Assembly (NCBI GenBank): GCA_963833115.1 | Contig: CAWHWS010000002.1 | Coordinates: 62,001 to 126,000 of the forward strand | DNA: 64,000 bases | Reading direction: 5' to 3' | Source: Hasllibacter sp963833115 | Lineage (GTDB): Bacteria > Pseudomonadota > Alphaproteobacteria > Rhodobacterales > Rhodobacteraceae | Shown: positions 33,797 to 41,619 of the stretch, piece after piece | Layout: the number at the start of each line of letters is the position of its first letter | Position numbering within the stretch: position 1 is the first letter of the stretch | Translations under genes and position numbers: made by a program | The notes under the pieces: generated by a model | Databases searched by the model: none | What the model was told of the DNA's origin: nothing | The model's input: the letters and a program-made list of their open reading frames with translations, nothing else

Positions 33797-34049
33797 CCGC
33801 GCCGTCCGGCGGCTGGCCCCTGCGCGGCCCGCCCCTCGCCCCCGCCCAGGCCGAGCCCGGCGCGCCGACGCGCCCGTTCCGCGCCCGCTTCGACGCCGGC
33901 GCGGGCGCGGGCGCGGGCGCCGCCCCCTGACCGCCCCCCGCCGCCCCGCCCCCCGCCCTTTGTGCCCCGCCCCGCCGATCGAGGTTTGGCATCGGGCGCG
34001 CGGCGTGGTTTAGCGAGGGCGCGAGGATCGACCGAGTCCGGAGGCACGA

Positions 34050-35240
34050 ATGAACATCCACGAGTATCAGGCCAAGGCGCTGCTGCGGTCCTATGGCGCC
34101 CCGGTGAGCGACGGCCGCGTCGTCCTGCGCGCGGAGGAGGCCAAGACCGCCGCCGGCGCCCTCGACGGCCCGCTCTGGGTGGTGAAGGCGCAGATCCACG
34201 CCGGCGGCCGCGGCAAGGGCCATTTCGAGAGCGATCCCGGCGGCAAGGGCGGCGTGCGCCTCGCCAAGTCCGTGGAGGAGGCCGCCGAGGAGGCCCGCGC
34301 CATGCTCGGCCGGACCCTCGTCACGCATCAGACCGGCCCCGCCGGCAAGCAGGTCGGCCGCATCTACATCGAGGACGGCGCCGGGATCGAGACCGAGCTC
34401 TACCTCGCCCTCCTGGTGAACCGGGAGACGTCCCGCATCGGCTTCGTCGTCTCGACCGAGGGCGGCATGGACATCGAGGCCGTCGCCGCCGACACGCCCG
34501 AGAAGATCCTGAACTTCGACGTCGACCCGGCGACCGGCTACCAGCCCTTCCACGGCCGCAAGGTCGCCTTCGCCCTCGGGCTGCGCGGCGCGCAGGTCAA
34601 GCAATGCGTCGCCCTGATGGGCCTTCTCTACAAGGCGTTCGTGGAGAAGGACATGGAGATGCTGGAGATCAACCCGCTCATCGTGACCGATGGCGGCGAT
34701 CTCAAGGTGCTCGACGCGAAGGTCAGCTTCGACGGCAACGCGATGTACCGCCACCCCGACATCGCCGAGCTGCGCGACGAGACCGAGGAGGATCCCAAGG
34801 AGCTCGCCGCCTCCAAATACGACCTCAACTACATCGCCCTCGACGGGGAGATCGGCTGCATGGTCAACGGCGCCGGCCTCGCGATGGCGACGATGGACAT
34901 CATCAAGCTCTACGGCGCCGAGCCCGCCAACTTCCTCGACGTGGGCGGCGGCGCCACCAAGGAGAAGGTGACCGAGGCGTTCAAGATCATCACCTCCGAC
35001 CCGAACGTCAAAGGCATCCTCGTCAACATCTTCGGCGGCATCATGCGCTGCGACGTGATCGCCGAGGGCGTGGTGAGCGCGGTCAAGGAGGTCGGCCTCA
35101 AGGTGCCGCTGGTGGTCCGCCTGGAGGGCACCAACGTCGAGGAGGGCAAGCGCATCATCAACGAGAGCGACGTTGACGTCATCGCCGCCGACGACCTCAA
35201 GGACGGCGCGCAGAAGATCGTGCACGCGGTGAAGGGCTAA
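34050..35240 (+). CDS. sucC: Succinyl-CoA synthetase beta subunit
   Basis: SucC with SucD converts succinyl-CoA to succinate while making ATP or GTP. The 396-residue protein starts MNIHEYQAKALL and has the ATP-grasp segment WVVKAQIHAGGRGKGHF, EINPLIVT, GAEPANFLDVGGGA and the C-terminal VNIFGGIMRCDVIAEG. An intervening lipoprotein gene separates it from sucD, and a glycosyltransferase gene precedes it. A weak promoter-like pair (TTGGCA and GTTTAG, 33986-34013) lies just upstream. Confidence 0.96.
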   Translation: MNIHEYQAKALLRSYGAPVSDGRVVLRAEEAKTAAGALDGPLWVVKAQIHAGGRGKGHFESDPGGKGGVRLAKSVEEAAEEARAMLGRTLVTHQTGPAGKQVGRIYIEDGAGIETELYLALLVNRETSRIGFVVSTEGGMDIEAVAADTPEKILNFDVDPATGYQPFHGRKVAFALGLRGAQVKQCVALMGLLYKAFVEKDMEMLEINPLIVTDGGDLKVLDAKVSFDGNAMYRHPDIAELRDETEEDPKELAASKYDLNYIALDGEIGCMVNGAGLAMATMDIIKLYGAEPANFLDVGGGATKEKVTEAFKIITSDPNVKGILVNIFGGIMRCDVIAEGVVSAVKEVGLKVPLVVRLEGTNVEEGKRIINESDVDVIAADDLKDGAQKIVHAVKG

Positions 35241-35247
35241 CGTCGGG

Positions 35248-35808
35248 ATGACCTGCCTCCAGTCCAGGTCCGTCCGATCCGCGCCGTTGCCGGCCGCCGC
35301 CTGCCTCGTCGCGGGCCTTGCCGCCTGCGAGGGCCCGGCGAGCACGGCCGACCGCGCCGAGCTGGGCAACATCGCGCCCTGGAACGTCGTGCCCAGGAGC
35401 AGCCCGTCGCAGCTCGTCACCGGGTTCCGCCGGTTCTGCGTGGAGGCTCCAGGCGACCCCGCGGCACGCGAGGAGATGCTCCGCGACGCGGGCTACGTGC
35501 CGACGACGCGCCGGCGGCCGGGGCGGGGCCAGGTGTTCCTGGTGGACGACCGCCGCCCCGCGATCGTCCGCGGCGCGCGCATGTGCATCGCCGAGGCGCG
35601 CGCGCGGACCGGCCAGGCGGAGGCCGTCCGCGACTATGTCGAGGCGACCTTCCCGGCGGCGCGCCCCGCGGCCGCGGCGCCGTTCGGCCGCGGGACGGAG
35701 CTTGCCTGGACCATGGACGGGCCCGTCCCGGCGGTCGTCGCCACGCGCCGGCGGTCTGATCCGGACGGGCGCGCCGTCTACTCCGTCATCTTCTTCACCC
35801 CCGGCTGA
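35248..35808 (+). CDS. Hypothetical lipoprotein between sucC and sucD
   Basis: This 186-residue protein starts at ATG 35248, seven bases after sucC. A signal region (LPAAACLVAGLAAC) ends in a lipobox Cys at about residue 27. The mature part contains RFCVEAPGDPAAREEMLRDAGY and two more Cys, followed by RRRPGRGQVFLVDDRRPAIV and a C-terminal YSVIFFTPG. I do not recognise the family. It looks like an outer-membrane or periplasmic lipoprotein co-transcribed with the TCA genes. Confidence 0.62.
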   Translation: MTCLQSRSVRSAPLPAAACLVAGLAACEGPASTADRAELGNIAPWNVVPRSSPSQLVTGFRRFCVEAPGDPAAREEMLRDAGYVPTTRRRPGRGQVFLVDDRRPAIVRGARMCIAEARARTGQAEAVRDYVEATFPAARPAAAAPFGRGTELAWTMDGPVPAVVATRRRSDPDGRAVYSVIFFTPG

Positions 35809-35825
35809 CCCCTGCCCGCGCCGCG

Positions 35826-35854
35826 TTGCCCGCGCCCGCGGGGCGCCGTAACGA
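35826..35854 (+). promoter_or_regulatory. Candidate internal promoter for sucD
   Basis: TTGCCC at 35826-35831 and TAACGA at 35849-35854 are spaced by 17 bases in the gap before sucD, ahead of an aagga ribosome-binding site. It would allow sucD expression independent of sucC. Confidence 0.4.
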
Positions 35855-35886
35855 CACCGGACGACCGACCGCCCCAAGGAGCCCCA

Positions 35887-36768
35887 ATGGCCATCCTCAT
35901 CGACGAAAACACCAAGGTCATCTGCCAGGGCTTCACCGGCTCGCAGGGCACCTTCCATTCCGAGCAGGCGATCGCCTACGGCACCAAGATGGTCGGCGGC
36001 GTGACCCCCGGCAAAGGCGGGCAGGAGCACCTGGACCTGCCCGTCTTCGACAGCGTCCACGAGGCGATGGAGCGCACCGGCGCGGACGCGAGCGTCATCT
36101 ACGTGCCGCCCCCGTTCGCGGCCGATTCCATCCTGGAGGCGATCGACGCCGGCATGCCCCTCGTCGTGTGCATCACCGAGGGCATCCCCGTCCTCGACAT
36201 GATGCGCGTCAAGCGCGCCCTCGACGGATCGAAGACCCGCCTCATCGGCCCCAACTGCCCCGGCGTGATCACGCCCGATGCCTGCAAGATCGGCATCATG
36301 CCCGGCCACATCCACCGCCGCGGCTCCGTCGGCGTCGTCTCGCGCTCCGGCACCCTCACCTACGAGGCCGTCAAGCAGACCTCGGATTCCGGCCTCGGCC
36401 AGTCGACGGCGGTGGGCATCGGCGGCGACCCCATCAAGGGCACCGAGCATATCGACGTGCTGGAGATGTTCCTAGCCGACGAGGAGACCCGGTCGATCAT
36501 CATGATCGGCGAGATCGGCGGCGCCGCCGAGGAGGAGGCCGCGCAGTTCCTGGCCGACGAGAGGAAGCGCGGCCGCTGGAAGCCCACCGCCGGCTTCATC
36601 GCCGGGCGCACCGCGCCCCCGGGCCGCCGCATGGGCCATGCCGGCGCCATCGTCGCCGGCGGCAAGGGCGACGCGGAGTCCAAGATCGAGGCGATGCGCT
36701 CCGCCGGCATCACGGTCGCCGACAGCCCCGCCACGCTCGGCGAGGCCGTCCTGGCCGCCATCGGCTGA
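35887..36768 (+). CDS. sucD: Succinyl-CoA synthetase alpha subunit
   Basis: This is the partner of SucC, 293 residues. The CoA-binding domain includes CQGFTGSQGTFHSEQAI, YVPPPFAADSI and LIGPNCPGVITPD. The phosphorylated His lies in GRRMGHAGAIV near residue 247. The length is typical. The aaggagc ribosome-binding site precedes ATG 35887. Downstream come two sulfotransferase genes before sucA. Confidence 0.96.
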   Translation: MAILIDENTKVICQGFTGSQGTFHSEQAIAYGTKMVGGVTPGKGGQEHLDLPVFDSVHEAMERTGADASVIYVPPPFAADSILEAIDAGMPLVVCITEGIPVLDMMRVKRALDGSKTRLIGPNCPGVITPDACKIGIMPGHIHRRGSVGVVSRSGTLTYEAVKQTSDSGLGQSTAVGIGGDPIKGTEHIDVLEMFLADEETRSIIMIGEIGGAAEEEAAQFLADERKRGRWKPTAGFIAGRTAPPGRRMGHAGAIVAGGKGDAESKIEAMRSAGITVADSPATLGEAVLAAIG

Positions 36769-36796
36769 TCCCACCGCCCGCCCGGAGGGCCGCGCC

Positions 36797-37537
36797 ATCC
36801 TCGTCTCGCACGACCATCGCTTCGTCTACCTCAAGACGTTCAAGACGGCCGGCACCTCCCTCGAGATGGCGCTCGAGCCGCTCTGCGCCCCGCCGGGCCA
36901 CGCGCCCGAGCACGGCGCGCCCCCGCTGGTGACCGCGCACGGCATCGTCTCCGGCCGGCTGGAGAAGGCCGCCCCCGAATGGGGCAACGCCCATGTCGGC
37001 GCGGCCCGCGTCCGGGAGGTCCTCGGCCCCGCGATCTTCGACGCCTACCTCAAGACCTGCTCGATCCGGAATCCCTTCGACAAGATGGTCTCCGCCTTCT
37101 TCTTCGACGTCGGCAACAACCGCCGCAAGGCCGGCCGCCCGCCCCTCGACACGCTGGGCCCGGACCGGCAGGTCGCGCTCTTCCGCGCCTATGTCGCGCG
37201 CAAGTCCGAGCGCGGCCATTTCGGCTCCCCCCGCGACATCGACCGGCGCGTCACCCATATCGACGGCCGGCCGATCATCGACCGCTGGCTGCGGATGGAG
37301 CGGATGGAGGACGACCTCGCCGCCCTGTGCGCCGACATCGGCGCCCGCCGCGCGGACGTGGCGCTCCACTCCGTCAAGCGGCACACCCGCGCCGGCGACG
37401 CCCGCCCCATCGGCGAGTGGTACGACGCGCCCACCGCCCGTATCGTGCGGGGCGCCTTCGCCTGGATGTTCGCGGCCGGCGACTACCCGGACGATCCCGC
37501 CTCCGCCGAGCGCGCCAGCGCCCGGGAGATACGATGA
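36797..37537 (+). CDS. Sulfotransferase-family protein (apparent ATC start)
   Basis: This 246-residue protein has the 5'-phosphosulfate loop YLKTFKTAGTSLEMAL (about residues 11-26) and the 3'-phosphate region TCSIRNPFDKMVSAFFFDVGN (about 85-105), the pattern of carbohydrate-type sulfotransferases. No ATG, GTG or TTG lies between the sucD stop and these motifs in this frame. A good cggaggg element sits seven bases before an ATC codon at 36797, which would place the start exactly where homologues begin (LVSHDHRFVYLKT). Either ATC is used or the start is mutated or misread. The acceptor is unknown, probably a cell-surface glycan. Confidence 0.72.
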   Translation: MLVSHDHRFVYLKTFKTAGTSLEMALEPLCAPPGHAPEHGAPPLVTAHGIVSGRLEKAAPEWGNAHVGAARVREVLGPAIFDAYLKTCSIRNPFDKMVSAFFFDVGNNRRKAGRPPLDTLGPDRQVALFRAYVARKSERGHFGSPRDIDRRVTHIDGRPIIDRWLRMERMEDDLAALCADIGARRADVALHSVKRHTRAGDARPIGEWYDAPTARIVRGAFAWMFAAGDYPDDPASAERASAREIR

Positions 37538-37573
37538 CCCGCCCCCACGGGCTCCCCTCGGAAGGATAGGCCG

Positions 37574-38347
37574 ATGCCCCTCTTCCTGAACGACGGCGCG
37601 ATGCACTACTTCGCGCATATTCCCAAGGCCGGCGGATCGAGCGTCGAGAGGTTCATCGCCGAGACGCTCGGCACGCCCTTCCTCATCAACGACCGCTACT
37701 GGTCCCGCCGCGCCGTCGAGCGCTGGACCCGCACCTCCCCGCAGCACATCCTGTGGAGCGACCTCGTCACCATGGTGCCCGAGGCCCTCATCGCCTCGGC
37801 CTTCGCGGTCACCCGCCATCCCGTCGCCCGCGCCGCCAGCGCCTTCAACTACCGCGTCGCCCGCGCCGAGATCCCCGTGGGCCAGAGCTTCGAGGCCTGG
37901 TTCGAGCGCGGCGCCCGGGCCTATGCCCGCAACGGCTTCATCTACGACAACCACCTCGTCCCGCAGCACCGCTTCGTCCCAGAGGACGCCGCGACCTGGC
38001 GCCTCGAGGACGGGCTCGGCCACGCGCTCGCGGCGATCGCCCGGCGCTTCGGCGCCGCGCCCCCCGCCGACGGGGTCCTCGAGAACCCGACGCCGAAGGG
38101 CCCCTCCCCCCTGGTCGCCCGCACCGAGCCGATGGCGCGGCGCACCAAGGACGAGCTCGCCGAGTTCTACCGCGACGACTTCCACCGGTTCGACTACGAT
38201 CCGCGCATGGACGTCGAGATCCCCCTGTTCGTCCCGGCCCGGGCGACCGCCGCGGCGACGCTGCGCTCCCGCCTGCGCGCGCAGACGGAACGCATGGAGG
38301 CCGCGGCGATCCGGAGCGGCGGGAGGTGGCTGCATGACTTTCGCTGA
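37574..38347 (+). CDS. Sulfotransferase family 2 protein
   Basis: This 257-residue protein opens with YFAHIPKAGGSSVERFIAE, the classical PAPS 5'-phosphosulfate loop, followed by AFAVTRHPVARAASAFNYRV for the 3'-phosphate. The YDNHLVPQHRFV segment is also typical of heparan/chondroitin-type sulfotransferases. It probably sulfates an extracellular polysaccharide or glycolipid; the substrate is unknown. An ggaagga ribosome-binding site precedes ATG 37574. Its end overlaps the next small gene by 14 bases. Confidence 0.82.
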   Translation: MPLFLNDGAMHYFAHIPKAGGSSVERFIAETLGTPFLINDRYWSRRAVERWTRTSPQHILWSDLVTMVPEALIASAFAVTRHPVARAASAFNYRVARAEIPVGQSFEAWFERGARAYARNGFIYDNHLVPQHRFVPEDAATWRLEDGLGHALAAIARRFGAAPPADGVLENPTPKGPSPLVARTEPMARRTKDELAEFYRDDFHRFDYDPRMDVEIPLFVPARATAAATLRSRLRAQTERMEAAAIRSGGRWLHDFR

Positions 38348-38648
38348 CGCGGCCCGGGCCGCCGCCCGCGCCGCCGCCCTCCTCGCCGCCACCCTGCCCT
38401 CCGCGGCCGCCGCAGAGGGCCTGCGCGGCGCCCAGCCCCTGCCGGGCCTGCCTTTCGTGGAGGCGCGCGTCCTGGCGATCCCCGGCCCGGGGCAGTACAT
38501 CGTGCGCGCCCGGCCCCGCGTCTCCGCGCGCCGTCTCGAGGGGGCCGCCGCGTCGCTCTGCGGCACGCCGGCGCGCGCGACCTATCTCTACCGTGACAAA
38601 GACCGCCGCCCCGGCGACGTCACCTACCTCGTCCGCTGCCGCCCCTGA
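38334..38648 (+). CDS. Small secreted protein before sucA
   Basis: This 104-residue protein has a signal peptide (AALLAATLPSAAAAEG) and a mature part with two Cys (AASLCGTPA and YLVRCRP) and the segment VEARVLAIPGPGQYIVRARPR. The ATG at 38334 is preceded by gggagg, inside the end of the sulfotransferase gene. It stops ten bases before sucA. Similar short periplasmic proteins are, as I recall, found here in relatives; its function is unknown. Confidence 0.68.
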   Translation: MTFADAARAAARAAALLAATLPSAAAAEGLRGAQPLPGLPFVEARVLAIPGPGQYIVRARPRVSARRLEGAAASLCGTPARATYLYRDKDRRPGDVTYLVRCRP

Positions 38649-38658
38649 GGAGCCGCAC

Positions 38659-41619
38659 ATGACCGACCAGTCGCCCAACGACCTGTTCCACGCCTCCTCC
38701 TTCCTGGACGGCGGCAGCGCGGCCTATCTCGACCGGCTCCAGGCCCGCTACGCGAGCGATCCCGGCGCCGTCGCCGAGGATTGGCGCGCCTTCTTCGAGC
38801 AGATGGAGGGGGCGGACGCGGCCCCCGGCCCGTCCTGGGCGCGCGCCGACTGGCCGCCGCAGCCCGCCGGGGACCTGACCGCCGCGCTCACCGGCGAATG
38901 GGCGCCGGACCCCGCCGCCCCGAAGGAGGCCCGCGCCGCCGGCGCCAAGATCGAGGCCAAGGCCGCCGCCGCCGGCGCCACGATCACCCCCGGGGACCTG
39001 CGCCGCGCGGTCACCGATTCCATCCGCGCGCTCATGCTCATCCGCGCCTACCGCATCCGCGGGCACCTCGCGGCCGATCTCGACCCGCTGGGCTTCGGCG
39101 AGGAGGCGGACCACCCCGAGCTCGACCCCGCGACCTACGGGTTCGGCCCCGCGGACATGGACCGCCGCATCTTCATCGACAACGTGCTGGGCCTGGAGAC
39201 GGCGACCCTCCGCGACATCCTCGCCCTGGTGAAGCGCACCTATTGCGGCACCTTCGCGCTCCAGTTCATGCACATCTCCGACCCCGAGGAGAGCGCCTGG
39301 CTCAAGGAGCGCATCGAGGGGATGGGCAAGGAGGTCCAGTTCACGGAGAACGGCCGCCGCGCCATCCTCCAGAAGATGGTGGAGGCCGAGGGCTTCGAGA
39401 AGTTCCTCCATGTCAAGTACATGGGCACCAAGCGCTTCGGCCTCGACGGCGGCGAGGCGCTGATCCCCGCCATGGAGCAGGTCATCAAGCGCGGAGGCGC
39501 CCTGGGCGTGCGCGACATCGTCATCGGCATGCCCCACCGGGGGCGCCTGTCGGTGCTCGCCAACGTGATGTCCAAGCCCTACCGCGCCATCTTCAACGAG
39601 TTCCAGGGCGGCTCCTTCAAGCCTGAGGACGTCGACGGCTCGGGCGACGTGAAATACCACCTCGGCGCCTCCTCCGACCGGGAGTTCGACGGCAACAACG
39701 TCCATCTGTCGCTGACCGCGAACCCCTCGCACCTGGAGGCGGTGAACCCCGTCGTCCTGGGCAAGGCCCGCGCCAAGCAGGACCAGCACGGCGACGCCTC
39801 GCGCACCACCGTCATGCCCGTCCTCCTCCACGGCGACGCCGCCTTCGCCGGGCAGGGCGTCGTGGCCGAGTGCTTCCAGCTCTCGGGCATCCGCGGCCAC
39901 CGCACCGGCGGGACCATGCACATCGTCGTCAACAATCAGATCGGCTTCACCACCGCGCCGCACTTCTCGCGCACCTCGCCCTATCCCACCGACATCGCGC
40001 TCATGGTCGAGGCGCCGATCTTCCACGTGAACGGCGACGACCCCGAGGCGGTCGTCCACGCCGCCAAGGTCGCGACCGAGTTCCGGCAGAAGTTCCACAA
40101 GGACGTGGTGATCGACATCTTCTGCTACCGCCGCTTCGGCCATAACGAGGGGGACGAGCCGATGTTCACCAACCCCCTGATGTACAAGACGATCAAGACC
40201 CAAAAGACCTCGCTCACCCTCTACACCGAGCGCCTCGTGCGCGACGGCCTCATCCCCGAGGGCGAGATCGAGGACATGAAGGCCGCCTTCCAGGCCAAGC
40301 TCTCGGAGGAGTTCGAGGCGGGCCGCGACTACCGCCCCAACAAGGCCGACTGGCTCGACGGAAAATGGTCCCATCTCGACAAGCGCGGCGAGGAGTACCA
40401 GCGCGGCGAGACCGCCATCCCGGAGGAGACCCACCGGGAGATCGGCCGCGCCCTGACCTCCGCGCCCGAGGGCTTCGCGCTCCACAAGACCGTCGGCCGG
40501 CTCCTCGCCGCCAAGTCCGAGATGTTCGAGACCGGCGCCGGCTTCGACTGGGCCACCGCCGAGGCCCTGGCCTTCGGCTCCCTCCTGACCGAGGGCTACG
40601 GCGTGCGCCTCGCCGGCCAGGACAGCGCCCGCGGCACCTTCTCGCAGCGCCATTCCGCCTTCGTCAGCCAAGAGGACGAGCGCCGCCACTATCCGCTCAA
40701 CGCGATCCGCGAGGGCCAGGCCCAGTACGAGGTCATCGACTCGATGCTCTCGGAATACGCGGTGCTCGGCTTCGAATACGGCTACTCCCTCGCCGAGCCC
40801 AACGCCCTGACCCTCTGGGAGGCGCAGTTCGGCGATTTCGCCAACGGCGCGCAGATCATGTTCGACCAGTTCATCTCCTCCGGGGAGGCGAAATGGCTGC
40901 GCATGTCCGGCCTGGTGATGCTCCTGCCCCATGGCTACGAGGGCCAGGGCCCCGAGCACTCCTCCGCCCGGCTCGAGCGCTTCCTGCAGATGTGCGGCCA
41001 GGACAACTGGATCGTCGCCAACTGCTCGACGCCCGCCAACTATTTCCACATCCTGCGCCGGCAGCTCCACCGCAGCTTCAGGAAGCCCCTGGTGCTGATG
41101 ACCCCCAAGTCGCTCCTGCGCCACAAGCTCGCCGTGAGCGACGCGGCCGACTTCACCACCGGATCGAGCTTCCACCGCGTCCTGTGGGACGACGCGCAGA
41201 AGGGCCATTCGGAGACCGTGCTCGCCCCCGACGCCGACATCCGCCGCGTCGTCCTGTGCTCCGGCAAGGTCTACTACGACCTCCTGGAGGAGCGCGACGT
41301 CCGCGGCATCACGGACGTCTACCTCCTGCGCGTGGAGCAGTTCTATCCCTTCCCCGCGCAGTCCATGGTCCACGAGCTCGGCCGCTTCCCCAAGGCCGAG
41401 ATCGTCTGGTGCCAGGAGGAGCCCAAGAACCAGGGCGCCTGGACCTTCATGGAGCCCAACCTCGAATGGGTCCTGGGGCGCCTGGGCACCGCCGCCGCCC
41501 GGCCGCGCTACGTCGGCCGCGCGACCTCCGCCTCCCCCGCCACCGGGCTTGCCTCCGCGCACAAGGCGCAGCAGGCCGCGCTGGTGAACGACGCCCTGAC
41601 CCTCGGAGACGAGAAATGA
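38659..41619 (+). CDS. sucA: 2-Oxoglutarate dehydrogenase E1
   Basis: This is the thiamine-diphosphate E1 component of the 2-oxoglutarate dehydrogenase complex, 986 residues. It shows the N-terminal E2-binding region (NDLFHASSFLDGGSAAYLD), RAYRIRGHLAADLDPLG, GMPHRGRLSVLANV, the ThDP/Mg motif ending in FCYRRFGHNEGDEPMFTNP, and GYEGQGPEHSSARLERFLQ. ATG 38659 fits the conserved N-terminus; the longer frame from 38593 is not needed. The TGA overlaps the sucB ATG. Confidence 0.97.
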   Translation: MTDQSPNDLFHASSFLDGGSAAYLDRLQARYASDPGAVAEDWRAFFEQMEGADAAPGPSWARADWPPQPAGDLTAALTGEWAPDPAAPKEARAAGAKIEAKAAAAGATITPGDLRRAVTDSIRALMLIRAYRIRGHLAADLDPLGFGEEADHPELDPATYGFGPADMDRRIFIDNVLGLETATLRDILALVKRTYCGTFALQFMHISDPEESAWLKERIEGMGKEVQFTENGRRAILQKMVEAEGFEKFLHVKYMGTKRFGLDGGEALIPAMEQVIKRGGALGVRDIVIGMPHRGRLSVLANVMSKPYRAIFNEFQGGSFKPEDVDGSGDVKYHLGASSDREFDGNNVHLSLTANPSHLEAVNPVVLGKARAKQDQHGDASRTTVMPVLLHGDAAFAGQGVVAECFQLSGIRGHRTGGTMHIVVNNQIGFTTAPHFSRTSPYPTDIALMVEAPIFHVNGDDPEAVVHAAKVATEFRQKFHKDVVIDIFCYRRFGHNEGDEPMFTNPLMYKTIKTQKTSLTLYTERLVRDGLIPEGEIEDMKAAFQAKLSEEFEAGRDYRPNKADWLDGKWSHLDKRGEEYQRGETAIPEETHREIGRALTSAPEGFALHKTVGRLLAAKSEMFETGAGFDWATAEALAFGSLLTEGYGVRLAGQDSARGTFSQRHSAFVSQEDERRHYPLNAIREGQAQYEVIDSMLSEYAVLGFEYGYSLAEPNALTLWEAQFGDFANGAQIMFDQFISSGEAKWLRMSGLVMLLPHGYEGQGPEHSSARLERFLQMCGQDNWIVANCSTPANYFHILRRQLHRSFRKPLVLMTPKSLLRHKLAVSDAADFTTGSSFHRVLWDDAQKGHSETVLAPDADIRRVVLCSGKVYYDLLEERDVRGITDVYLLRVEQFYPFPAQSMVHELGRFPKAEIVWCQEEPKNQGAWTFMEPNLEWVLGRLGTAAARPRYVGRATSASPATGLASAHKAQQAALVNDALTLGDEK

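Noticed and set aside
33899..33921. gcgggc repeat considered as a CRISPR-like or satellite element
   Set aside because: Only a short simple repeat at the end of the likely shifted glycosyltransferase frame; no spacers or repeat array anywhere in the window.
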